From contig NZ_JAGIAS010000003.1 in assembly GCF_017744695.1 (NCBI RefSeq), positions 248,001 to 312,000 of the forward strand: 64,000 nucleotides of DNA, given 5' to 3'. The notes beneath the pieces are model-generated. The model saw only the letters and a program-made list of their open reading frames with translations. It did not search any database and was not told where the DNA came from. Below, one piece after another: positions 17,615 through 25,219 of this stretch; position 1 is the stretch's first letter, and each line of letters begins with the position of its first letter. The position numbers were made by a program, and so were the translations under genes. Source of the DNA: Dyadobacter sp. (GTDB lineage: Bacteria > Bacteroidota > Bacteroidia > Cytophagales > Spirosomataceae).

Positions 17615-18349
17615 ATGAATGATGTCGTCATAGATTTTAGCAAAGTCCACCAGATAAATCTATTCGGAATAACCATTATGGAGCCCTCGACGGTGCTGTC
17701 GAGCCTGATGATGACTGCTGTGTGCATCTACGCTTTCTTTCATCTCAACAAACTCGGGCGTGCGCACCGCATGTACAAGCAAATTCAGTATTTCTTCCTT
17801 TTTATGGCTATTGCGACGGCTATCGGCGGGATCCTCGGACATGGCTTTCTGTACCTCACCGGCAAAGTCGGGAAAATACCGGGCTGGTTCGCGAGCATGA
17901 TCGCCGTTGCATTGTTTGAAAGAGCCGCCATTTGGCATATCAAACCTCTGCTGCATCAGCGCAACGGACTCATTCTGGGATGGTTGAATTACGTGGAACT
18001 CGTCATTTTTTTCGTATTGACATTCATCACTCTCGATTTCAGAGTGGTAGAAGTCCACGCATTTTACGGACTGTTCCTGATGCTTTTCATGATCGAGATA
18101 TATGTTTACAGGAAGAAGCAAGACCCGGGAAGCAAAAACATATTCATAGCTACCTTAATGGGCGCCATTGCTGCCGGTTTCCATGCATTGAAGTTCAGTT
18201 TCGGCGATTGGTTCAATTACAACGACATTGCCCACATCCCGATGTCGCTCTCGATCTGGTTCTACTACCAGGGCGCACGGCATATGACGTTTTACGGAGA
18301 AGAGAAGATCGTGCCGGAAGAGGTAGTTGCGGGTGAGGGGGATGTTTAA
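17615..18349 (+). CDS. Seven-TM membrane protein
   Basis: 244 aa with about seven hydrophobic segments from residue 25 to 225 and a short acidic C-tail. Conserved-looking polar residues sit in the membrane: GHGFLYLTG, FERAAIWHIKP, VHAFYG, FHALKFSFGDWFNYNDIAHIP. Several intramembrane His/Asp residues recall CREST-type membrane hydrolases, but I cannot match the exact motif set. Function unknown. It is transcribed alone and followed by a terminator. Confidence 0.75.
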   Translation: MNDVVIDFSKVHQINLFGITIMEPSTVLSSLMMTAVCIYAFFHLNKLGRAHRMYKQIQYFFLFMAIATAIGGILGHGFLYLTGKVGKIPGWFASMIAVALFERAAIWHIKPLLHQRNGLILGWLNYVELVIFFVLTFITLDFRVVEVHAFYGLFLMLFMIEIYVYRKKQDPGSKNIFIATLMGAIAAGFHALKFSFGDWFNYNDIAHIPMSLSIWFYYQGARHMTFYGEEKIVPEEVVAGEGDV

Positions 18350-18363
18350 GCGTTGGTCTTTTT

Positions 18364-18383
18364 GACCGCCGATGACCGCCGAT
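18364..18383. repeat. Tandem GACCGCCGAT repeat with an inverted copy
   Basis: Two direct copies of GACCGCCGAT (18364-18373, 18374-18383). An exact reverse-complement copy ATCGGCGGTC lies at 18471-18480, and degenerate copies run to about 18500. The repeats flank the terminator at 18430-18466 and could form a larger stem around it. Confidence 0.6.
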
Positions 18384-18429
18384 TGATTGTTTTTGTTCGC
18401 TGACTCAGTTTAATAAAATACATACAAAT

Positions 18430-18466
18430 AAAAATGGGATGCCTCGACGAGAGACGTCCCATTTTT
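18430..18466. terminator. Terminator between the 7-TM gene and peroxiredoxin
   Basis: AAAAATGGGA (18430-18439) pairs with TCCCATTTTT (18457-18466). The inner CTC/GAG extends the stem. A/T tracts on both sides suit both converging genes. Confidence 0.75.
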
Positions 18467-18509
18467 TGCGATCGGCGGTCGGCCGTCTATGGTCGGCGGC
18501 CAAAACACG

Positions 18510-19145
18510 TTACTTATTCGGCTGCGGCGTGTAGCGCAAATAGGGCTTCACGATGTTCAAACCTTTTGTAAACTTCTTCTGCGCATCTTCGGTGCTTACT
18601 GCGGGCACCACGATCACATCTTCACCATCTTTCCAGTCTGCCGGTGTGGCTACGGAATAATTGGCTGTCAATTGGAGCGAATCCACCACGCGGAGGATTT
18701 CGTTGAAGTTGCGGCCTGTCGATGCTGGGTAAGTCAGCGTCAGTTTGATCTTCTTGTCCGGACCGATCACGAATACCGAGCGTACAGTTGCTTTTTCGCT
18801 TGCATTCGGGTGGATCATGTCGTACAGTTGAGCCACCTGACGACCTTCGTCGGCGATGATCGGGAAGTTTACTTCGGTATCGTTCACTTCATTGATATCC
18901 GGGATCCAGCGGTGGTGCGAATCCAGGTCGTCGACGCTCACGGCGAGTACTTTCACATTGCGTTTCTCAAACTCACCTTTCAAAAGGGCTGTTTTACCCA
19001 ATTCGGTTGTACAAACGGGAGTAAAGTCAGCGGGGTGAGAGAACAACAATCCCCAGCTATCTCCCAGCCATTCGTGGAATTTAATGGGTCCTTGCGTGGT
19101 ATTTGCTTCAAAGTCCGGTGCGATATCTCCTAATCGAAGTGACAT
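18510..19145 (-). CDS. 1-Cys peroxiredoxin (Prx6 type)
   Basis: 211 aa; reduces peroxides in the cytosol. The peroxidatic site is HPADFTPVCTTELG (Cys with Pro and Thr of PxxxTxxC) and the conserved Arg is in KATVRSVFVIGP. The C-terminal extension (TPADWKDGEDVIVVPAVS) is the Prx6-type dimerisation arm. No resolving Cys typical of 2-Cys AhpC is seen. The length fits the Prx6 subfamily. Monocistronic, with its own promoter candidate at 19202-19209. Confidence 0.94.
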   Translation of the reverse strand: MSLRLGDIAPDFEANTTQGPIKFHEWLGDSWGLLFSHPADFTPVCTTELGKTALLKGEFEKRNVKVLAVSVDDLDSHHRWIPDINEVNDTEVNFPIIADEGRQVAQLYDMIHPNASEKATVRSVFVIGPDKKIKLTLTYPASTGRNFNEILRVVDSLQLTANYSVATPADWKDGEDVIVVPAVSTEDAQKKFTKGLNIVKPYLRYTPQPNK

Positions 19146-19450
19146 AATGGTGAAGGTTTAAAGAATGAAACATTAATCTACTAACATTGTAGAGTAGAAC
19201 ACAAAATTAAAGAAATAGTTTCATTAAACGGCCCATTTCTTCCATTTATAAATCCTACGGCAAACCGCTTTTACCAAAAAGGGGTTACCGGCTGATAATC
19301 TTCGTTTTAACCAATTTTAACCGCATTTTAAGGCTTGTTTAATTGCGTTTTAATTGCTGTTTGGCTCCTTTGAGAAACGAAAACCGAAGATGGCTCCTGC
19401 TCTCGGCCGGTCGGTAAAAACACTTCGTAAAACGCGATCAGCCTCAGCAC
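19146..19450. other. 305-bp divergent intergenic region
   Basis: No gene seen between the peroxiredoxin (-) and the dabA-like gene (+). It contains a minus-strand -7 element at 19202-19209. On the plus strand there is an AT-rich block about 19300-19350 with repeated TTTTAA-like words but no clear promoter. Confidence 0.5.
19202..19209 (-). promoter_or_regulatory. -7 promoter element of the peroxiredoxin gene
   Basis: On the minus strand TAATTTTG, an exact TAnnTTTG match, 57 bp ahead of the start codon. No TTG is visible at the ideal -33 spacing. Confidence 0.45.
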
Positions 19451-20968
19451 ATGACAGCCCGGAACAACTCTTTCGACGAACACGCGGTACTGCATGCGTT
19501 GAAGCAGTTTCTGCCGGCATTGTCACCGGGAAGGACATTTACTTACCGGAATCCATTGGAGGCTTTTCAGTCGCTGAACTTTCACGACGCATTGCGGCAC
19601 GCGTCTGAAATGCTGGGCTACCACACATCGCTTTCGATGGAAGAATACCGTTCGTATTACAATTCCAAAAAAGTAAAGCCCGGAGTCCTGGAAAGAGTGC
19701 TTGTGGAAAAGAAAGGCGCCTCAAACACCTTCGAATGGCAGGACAAAGTGCTGATGAAAAAGTTTACGGCAGACGCCGCGCCGCGGATCGGCCGGTTGAG
19801 AGCCAACTGGCAAAAGCAATACAATGTTGATCTGGATGCCCGTGTCCATCCGAGATTATTTCGGATTCTCGCCAGCTTCCTCGACCAGGACGTTGCGGAC
19901 TGGAAATTTCCCGTACGCAGACAGAGTTTTCTCGATTCCATGCGCGAAGTGGAGTCGAACAGCTTTGTGAGCGCATTCAATACGCCCCGGGCACGTAAGC
20001 TGCTTTTACAGACCAATCCTTCGATCAATGACCTGCTAGCTATCATTGTCGGCGACGAATCACTTTTCGAACAATACCTGTTCGACCAGCAATTTGCACA
20101 CCGCGGCTGGTCGGGGCTGGTAGCGACATTGGAAAACGGCGGTAACAGCCTGCCCGGTGGTAGCAGTATTACGCTCCGGGAGTTGATCGTGTTCGAGCTA
20201 CTCCTGGAAATCGATGTACTGGACGATCGCCTTGGCAAATATTGGAAGCCGCTGGCTTACCGGCTTGCTGTCCGTCCCGGCGATTTATTTGCACCCGTTC
20301 CTGCCGATGAAAAGAGCGAGGTACTCGCTATTTGGCAAGACGCCGTAGAATGGAGCTACTTTGAGGAGATATTGGCCGGATTAAGCTGCAATCCGCAAGA
20401 CTTCCCCAACCAGGCTGCCGGGCAAGGTCCGGAAGCGACTGTCACAAACGCGCCGGATTCCCTTTGCATTATAGGGAGGCTGTCGGCATTCCGGAACCTG
20501 CCGACCAGCCACCGCGCGTTTTTGAACAACTACGATTTCTCGCTGGATCCCGACGGCGAAGTGCTTGAAAAGTTGCTCGAAACGGTAATACCTTCTTTGG
20601 GTGCTGCCAATCTTGAACATTTCTTCTCCCGGACCGGCCTCGCGGATCCGGATGCCGGCGAAGTGCTGACCGAGCAGATGATCGGGCTTTTCGGGATGGC
20701 GGATCTCCGGGGAGATTTAAGAACGGGATTATCCGGGGAGCTTACGCAAAGTCTCGAACCACTGCGCCTGTTATGCGTCGTGGAGCAACTTCCTGAAATG
20801 GTCCTAAAAGTGATCGGCAAGCTCAAAGCCTCAAAGTCATGGATTGTGAATGGATGGGTACACCTGGTGGTAGCTGATGCCTTGTCAGGTGAAATGCGGG
20901 TCTATAAAAACGGCAAAATGGTTGCTTATAAATCCAACAGACGGACTGTCGAAGAGCCGGTCCATTAA
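19451..20968 (+). CDS. Core-deleted DabA-like protein (DUF2309 family)
   Basis: 505 aa, against about 800-1000 in the DabA/UPF0753 inorganic-carbon transporter family. The N-terminal part fits the family: FDEHAVLHALKQFLP, YRNPLEAFQSLNF, FPVRRQSFLDSM near 155, HRGWSGLVATL, and WQDAVEWSYFEEIL near 305. The C-terminal part also fits: IIGRLSAFRNL, RAFLNNYDFSLDPDGEVLE, GDLRTGL, EPLRLLCVVE, IVNGWVHLV. Between about 311 and 336 the entire family core is missing, including the FCIDVRSE motif and the His and CGACGG zinc ligands. The frame is intact. Followed by a dabB-like gene. It is either a non-catalytic subtype or a decaying allele. Confidence 0.85.
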   Translation: MTARNNSFDEHAVLHALKQFLPALSPGRTFTYRNPLEAFQSLNFHDALRHASEMLGYHTSLSMEEYRSYYNSKKVKPGVLERVLVEKKGASNTFEWQDKVLMKKFTADAAPRIGRLRANWQKQYNVDLDARVHPRLFRILASFLDQDVADWKFPVRRQSFLDSMREVESNSFVSAFNTPRARKLLLQTNPSINDLLAIIVGDESLFEQYLFDQQFAHRGWSGLVATLENGGNSLPGGSSITLRELIVFELLLEIDVLDDRLGKYWKPLAYRLAVRPGDLFAPVPADEKSEVLAIWQDAVEWSYFEEILAGLSCNPQDFPNQAAGQGPEATVTNAPDSLCIIGRLSAFRNLPTSHRAFLNNYDFSLDPDGEVLEKLLETVIPSLGAANLEHFFSRTGLADPDAGEVLTEQMIGLFGMADLRGDLRTGLSGELTQSLEPLRLLCVVEQLPEMVLKVIGKLKASKSWIVNGWVHLVVADALSGEMRVYKNGKMVAYKSNRRTVEEPVH

Positions 20969-20975
20969 AATATTC

Positions 20976-21042
20976 GCTATCGGTGGCCGGTGATTGGCGA
21001 AGCCGCATTGCTGATTGATATCGGTTGTCGATAGCTTTTTTT
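20976..21042 (+). promoter_or_regulatory. Hairpin with T-run between the dabA- and dabB-like genes
   Basis: GCTATCG (20976-20982) pairs with CGATAGC (21029-21035), directly followed by seven T. A GGC-GAA-GCC hairpin lies inside. Terminator- or attenuator-like; it would cut or modulate expression of the downstream gene. Confidence 0.4.
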
Positions 21043-21052
21043 GAATGAGTGT

Positions 21053-21979
21053 ATGTTTTGGAGTGATTTCCATTTTGACGGTTTGACGCTGACCTATCTG
21101 ACGACCGGATTAGCCATAACGCTACTGGCCGTCCGGAATGGGCGCAGGACGTTGCGCGGGCACAAACATTGGACTCGTTTCGTTTGCACCACCGTCCTTT
21201 TTTGTACCGGTTACGGGCTAACCATTTTATCCGGTGGTTTGAAAACTTTACTGATGGGTTGGGAGATCATGGGCATTGCCTCATTTCTGCTCATTATCCA
21301 CCACCGCGATTTTAAAAATCGTGTCGGCATTCCGGCGAAAGCCTTCTTTATATATCGCTTGGGTGATGTGGGCTTGCTCCTTGCCATGTGGGCAAGCCAC
21401 CACCTCGGGCGGGAGAATGCGACGGTGATCTCGTTGCTATTGCTCGTAACAGCCTCCATGCAATCGTCGCAGTTACCGTTTTCCTCGTGGCTACCACAGG
21501 CGCTGCAAAACTCCACGACGGCAAGTGCGCTTCTGCTGGCCACGCTTACGGTACAGTTGGGGGTGTTCCTGTTGCTGCGTTCTTATCCGTTTTGGGAACA
21601 TCAGCTTTCTGTTCGGGTACTGATTGCATTGCTTGGGTTGGTTGCGGCTGTGACAGCGGTGGGGGTTGCCAGGGTTCAATCATCTGTCAAACGGCGTATT
21701 GCCTATGTTTCAATGGCCCATACCGGACTCATTTTTATCGAAGTGGCCGCGGGATTTAAAAGCCTGGCACTCATACATGTCGCAGCAAATGCGTTCCTGG
21801 GCGCGTACCGGCTGCTGGTTCCGCCACAGCTTGTCCGTGCGAGCGCGGGAGAGGGAACTCATTATAGCAGGGAAAGGTGGGAAGACCGGCTACCCAAAAA
21901 ACTGAAATATACCATTTACATGCTATACACAAAGGAATGGGGCTTTTACACTCGTCTTTCGAAGTACCTCAGGCCCTGA
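21053..21979 (+). CDS. Short DabB/NuoL-like membrane subunit
   Basis: 308 aa from ATG 21053; a TTG at 21041 is possible. About 9 membrane segments. Homology to the proton-translocating NuoL/MrpA/DabB family is clear: FHFDGLTLTYLTTGL, GWEIMGIASFLLI (keeps the TM5 Glu), RLGDVGLL, LPFSSWLPQAL, SALLLATLTVQLGVFLLLR, KRRIAYVSMAHTGL. It is shorter than full DabB (about 500 aa) at both ends. Usual key residues look replaced: Lys before AQLPF by Gln, His in the SAL-H motif by Leu, and the HAFFK-type His/Lys by Asn/Gly (AANAFLGA). Partner of the upstream DabA-like protein. Confidence 0.8.
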   Translation: MFWSDFHFDGLTLTYLTTGLAITLLAVRNGRRTLRGHKHWTRFVCTTVLFCTGYGLTILSGGLKTLLMGWEIMGIASFLLIIHHRDFKNRVGIPAKAFFIYRLGDVGLLLAMWASHHLGRENATVISLLLLVTASMQSSQLPFSSWLPQALQNSTTASALLLATLTVQLGVFLLLRSYPFWEHQLSVRVLIALLGLVAAVTAVGVARVQSSVKRRIAYVSMAHTGLIFIEVAAGFKSLALIHVAANAFLGAYRLLVPPQLVRASAGEGTHYSRERWEDRLPKKLKYTIYMLYTKEWGFYTRLSKYLRP

Positions 21980-22065
21980 CACCATTTATGTTAACCCACT
22001 AATCAAATCATCAAACTGAATACCGATTTTCATAATTATAGTTAACCTGTTCGTTTAAGTTTCGG

Positions 22066-22096
22066 AAACCATCTCATGTTTAAAATGAGATGGTTT
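22066..22096 (+). terminator. Terminator after the dabB-like gene
   Basis: A perfect 12-bp stem, AAACCATCTCAT (22066-22077) with ATGAGATGGTTT (22085-22096), followed by T-rich sequence. Confidence 0.85.
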
Positions 22097-22152
22097 TTTG
22101 TTTATTTTGAACTAACCCTGCCCGTTTTGCTTTTTTAAACAAAAACCAACCT

Positions 22153-23337
22153 ATGCCCTTGAAATTGCCTGTTTACCTGGATCATAACGCGACCACCCCT
22201 GTGGACCCGAGGGTTCTGCAGGAGATGCTCCCCTATTTTTCGGACAGGTTCGGCAATGCTGCCAGTCGCACGCATTCCTATGGCTGGGAAGCAGAAGAAT
22301 CGGTGGACATCGCGCGCGAGCAGATCGCGAACCTCATTGGCGCGCACCCGCAGGAGATCGTTTTCACATCCGGCGCGACGGAGGCGGTTAATCTGGCCAT
22401 TAAAGGTGTTTTTGAAAATTCGGAACAGCCGGAAAAGCATATTATCACCGTGTGCACCGAGCACAAGGCCGTGCTCGACACTTGTAAACATATCGAACGC
22501 CTCGGCGGCAATGTTACCTACCTGCCTGTCGATGCCAATGGGCTGATCAGCCTCACAGATATTGAGAATGCCATCACTGCCCATACCATTCTCATTGCAG
22601 TCATGTATGCCAATAACGAGACGGGCGTGATCCAGCCCATTCGGGAAATAGCTGCTATTGCGAAAAAACACCATATTCCATTCCTGTCCGACGCCACGCA
22701 GGCTGTCGGTAAAGTACCTGTGAATGTCCAGAACGACGGGATAGACCTGCTGGCATTGAGTGCGCACAAGATCTACGGTCCGAAAGGCGTAGGCGCTTTG
22801 TACGTGCGCAAAAAGAACCCGGTCGTAACACTGACAGCCCAGATTGACGGCGGCGGCCATGAAAGGAACATGCGCAGCGGCACCCTGAATGTCCCCGGTA
22901 TTGTAGGGCTCGGATGGGCCTGTGAGATTGCCGGTGCCGAAATGGCCCGTGAGAGCAAGCGCGTTGCTGCGCTCAGGAATGCATTTGAAGTGGAACTGCT
23001 TGTGCTGCAAGACATTGAAATCAACGCAGAGGACGTTCGCAGGCTCCCGCATTGTACCAATATCTCATTTGGGCAGATATATGGCGAAAAATTGATATTC
23101 GAAGCGGGCAGCGACCTGGCATTTTCGCGCAGCTCGGCATGCACCTCCGCCACTTTGGAACCCAGCTATGTACTGAAAGCGATGGGATTCTCCGATGAGC
23201 GCATTCATAACTCGTTCCGTTTCAGCTTCGGAAGATTCTCTACCGAAGAGCATGTAAACCATGCCGTTTCCGTTATTTCAAAGATTGTAAAACAACATCG
23301 CCATGAAAGAGATCACGGACATCATCCGGTCGTATGA
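22153..23337 (+). CDS. Cysteine desulfurase (NifS/IscS class)
   Basis: 394 aa PLP enzyme: cysteine to alanine plus enzyme persulfide. YLDHNATTP start, TSGATEAVNLAI, ANNETGVIQPI, LSDATQAVGK, PLP lysine in LSAHKIYGPKG and the catalytic Cys in SSACTSA. The C-terminus is His-rich. It overlaps xdhC by 35 nt, and mocA follows. This context points to sulfuration of the molybdenum cofactor for a xanthine-dehydrogenase-type enzyme rather than general Fe-S assembly. That role is an inference; no isc/suf partner is adjacent. Confidence 0.93.
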   Translation: MPLKLPVYLDHNATTPVDPRVLQEMLPYFSDRFGNAASRTHSYGWEAEESVDIAREQIANLIGAHPQEIVFTSGATEAVNLAIKGVFENSEQPEKHIITVCTEHKAVLDTCKHIERLGGNVTYLPVDANGLISLTDIENAITAHTILIAVMYANNETGVIQPIREIAAIAKKHHIPFLSDATQAVGKVPVNVQNDGIDLLALSAHKIYGPKGVGALYVRKKNPVVTLTAQIDGGGHERNMRSGTLNVPGIVGLGWACEIAGAEMARESKRVAALRNAFEVELLVLQDIEINAEDVRRLPHCTNISFGQIYGEKLIFEAGSDLAFSRSSACTSATLEPSYVLKAMGFSDERIHNSFRFSFGRFSTEEHVNHAVSVISKIVKQHRHERDHGHHPVV

Positions 23338-24496
23338 GCAGGCATTGATCACCGGTAAGCGCATGGCGCTCGCGACGGTCGTGCACGTGGAGGGCTCCTC
23401 GTACAGGCGCCCGGGTGCGCGCATGCTCGTGACCGACGACGGCCAGCTTACCGGAGCGATCAGCGGTGGATGCCTTGAAGGCGACGCATTGCGAAAGGCA
23501 TTACTGGCCATCTCCCAACAAAAAAACAAGCTGGTAACCTATGACACGACCGACGAAAACGACACAACGCTCGGTGTTCAGCTCGGTTGCAACGGGATTG
23601 TCCATATTCTCTTTGAACCCATTCAGACCGACGACGCCGATAATCCGGTGGAGCTGTTGAAAAAAGTGTCTGCCAAAAGACAAAACGCGGTCCTGGTAAC
23701 CTTGTTCTCGCTGCATTCCCGCACGGGCGCGCAACCGGGTACCTGCTTCCTGCATTTGCAAACCGACAATCAGGTAACTTGCAACTCCACCGGACCGGGG
23801 ATGCACGACCAGCTATTGTCCGAAACCCATACTGCCTACCAGCGGGGTGATTCGTTTTTCAAGGCATTCGACAGCAAACGGACCGGCTTCGTCGAATATT
23901 TCAATACCCCACCTTCCCTCATCATAGCCGGCGCAGGTAATGACACGATTCCGCTCACCGAAATGGCGAATGTGTTGGGATGGGATGTGACCGTCGTCGA
24001 CGGACGCACCGGCCATGCTACCCGACAGCGGTTTCCCAAAGCCGGAAAAGTACTGGTATCGCGCGCTGAGGATGTTTTGAAGCACATTACCGTCGATGAA
24101 CGTACATTTGTGCTGCTCATGACGCATAACTACAATTACGATCTCGCGTTATTGAAACAGCTGTTGACGGTTGATGCCTGCCAATATGTAGGCGCATTAG
24201 GCCCGAAAAAGAAGCTCGAACGCATGTATTCTGAGCTGGAAAACGAGGGGATGGTGATCACCAACGAGCAAAAGGCTAAGGTATATGGGCCGGTAGGACT
24301 TGATATCGGTGCCGAAACTTCCGAAGAAATCGCATTGTCGGTATTGGCAGAAATTAAAGCCGTGCTCGGCAGACGTGCAGGATTTTCCCTCCGCGAAAAA
24401 CTCGAACCGATTCATAACCGCGCCAATCAACACGTGGACTATACCCGCGATGAAAAGGAAGATTTTCTTTGTGCGGTTCAAACCGCTTCAAACTAA
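23303..24496 (+). CDS. XdhC/CoxI family molybdenum cofactor maturation protein
   Basis: 397 aa. XdhC proteins bind Moco, promote its sulfuration and hand it to xanthine dehydrogenase-type enzymes. The N-terminal XdhC_CoxI domain has ATVVHVEGSSYRRPGARM and GAISGGCLEGD; LGVQLGCNG follows. The C-terminal Rossmann domain runs from about 205 (LIIAGAGNDTIPL, VVDGRTGHA, LLMTHNYNYDLALL, VGALGPKKK). The start lies inside the desulfurase gene, so they are translationally coupled; mocA follows after 6 nt. Confidence 0.93.
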   Translation: MKEITDIIRSYEQALITGKRMALATVVHVEGSSYRRPGARMLVTDDGQLTGAISGGCLEGDALRKALLAISQQKNKLVTYDTTDENDTTLGVQLGCNGIVHILFEPIQTDDADNPVELLKKVSAKRQNAVLVTLFSLHSRTGAQPGTCFLHLQTDNQVTCNSTGPGMHDQLLSETHTAYQRGDSFFKAFDSKRTGFVEYFNTPPSLIIAGAGNDTIPLTEMANVLGWDVTVVDGRTGHATRQRFPKAGKVLVSRAEDVLKHITVDERTFVLLMTHNYNYDLALLKQLLTVDACQYVGALGPKKKLERMYSELENEGMVITNEQKAKVYGPVGLDIGAETSEEIALSVLAEIKAVLGRRAGFSLREKLEPIHNRANQHVDYTRDEKEDFLCAVQTASN

Positions 24497-24502
24497 TCGC
24501 CC

Positions 24503-25102
24503 ATGCCGCACGAAGAATATGGCATTGTCATTCTGGCCGCGGGCAATTCTTCACGGCTCGGCGAGCCCAAGCAGCTGCTGTCATTTCGAGGCAAGAGCCT
24601 GATCCGCCACGTTGCCGAAGCGGCGGTGGAAGTGGTGGGGAGCAACGCCATTGTTGTTACGGGTTCTAATCCGGAGTGGATTGAGCAGGCACTCGAAGGT
24701 CTGCCTTGTCAGTTCGCATTCAATGCAAATTGGCAGGAAGGTATGTCGGCCTCCATTAAGACGGGGATTAATGCACTGCAATCGCATGTTCCCCACGTTA
24801 AAGCCTCCATTCTCGCTGTAAGTGACCAGCCATTTGTCACCGTCGAAACCTTCCGCGCATTAATTCAAGTTTTCGAAGAAACCACAAAAGGTATTGTCGC
24901 CTCCCAATACAGCGATTCGCTCGGCACGCCGGCTCTTTTTGCCGCCTCCTACTTCCCTGCCCTACTCCAACTCACCGGCGCCGAAGGAGCGAAAAAGCTC
25001 TTCAAACGTTATCCTGACGAGGTTTCCGTCTATCCATTTCCACAAGGAAGCGTCGATATCGACACACAGGAAGACTATAAGCGGTTGATTTCCGGCATTT
25101 AG
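24503..25102 (+). CDS. MocA-like molybdenum cofactor nucleotidyltransferase
   Basis: 199 aa. NTP-transferase fold: VILAAGNSSRLGEPKQLL (signature GxxxRxGxxK), then SASIKTGI, AVSDQPFV and GTPALF. MocA-type enzymes attach CMP (or GMP) to molybdopterin for xanthine-dehydrogenase-family proteins. Last gene of the desulfurase-xdhC-mocA operon. The Mo-enzyme itself is not in this window. Confidence 0.9.
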   Translation: MPHEEYGIVILAAGNSSRLGEPKQLLSFRGKSLIRHVAEAAVEVVGSNAIVVTGSNPEWIEQALEGLPCQFAFNANWQEGMSASIKTGINALQSHVPHVKASILAVSDQPFVTVETFRALIQVFEETTKGIVASQYSDSLGTPALFAASYFPALLQLTGAEGAKKLFKRYPDEVSVYPFPQGSVDIDTQEDYKRLISGI

Positions 25103-25150
25103 TGTTTTCACCTCCCCCAATACTTTCTCAAAATTATTTTGCGCGCCTTG

Positions 25151-25180
25151 TTGCGATTGTCAAACGATCAGTTACATTTG
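25151..25180 (+). promoter_or_regulatory. Promoter of the ABC/GntR operon
   Basis: TTG (25151-25153), 19-nt spacer, TACATTTG (25173-25180): an ideal Bacteroidota -33/-7 pair, 40 bp ahead of the first gene. Confidence 0.7.
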
Positions 25181-25181
25181 C

Positions 25182-25205
25182 AGTGTACTATTTAACTAAT
25201 ACACT
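25182..25205. promoter_or_regulatory. YtrA/GntR-type operator
   Basis: A 24-bp dyad directly after the -7 element: AGTGTA-c-TA-N6-TA-a-TACACT, with all paired positions matching except one. It covers the expected transcription start, as expected for autorepression by the GntR protein encoded in the same operon. AGTGTA/TACACT arms resemble YtrA-family sites as I know them. Confidence 0.65.
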
Positions 25206-25219
25206 AAAACAATTGAGCC

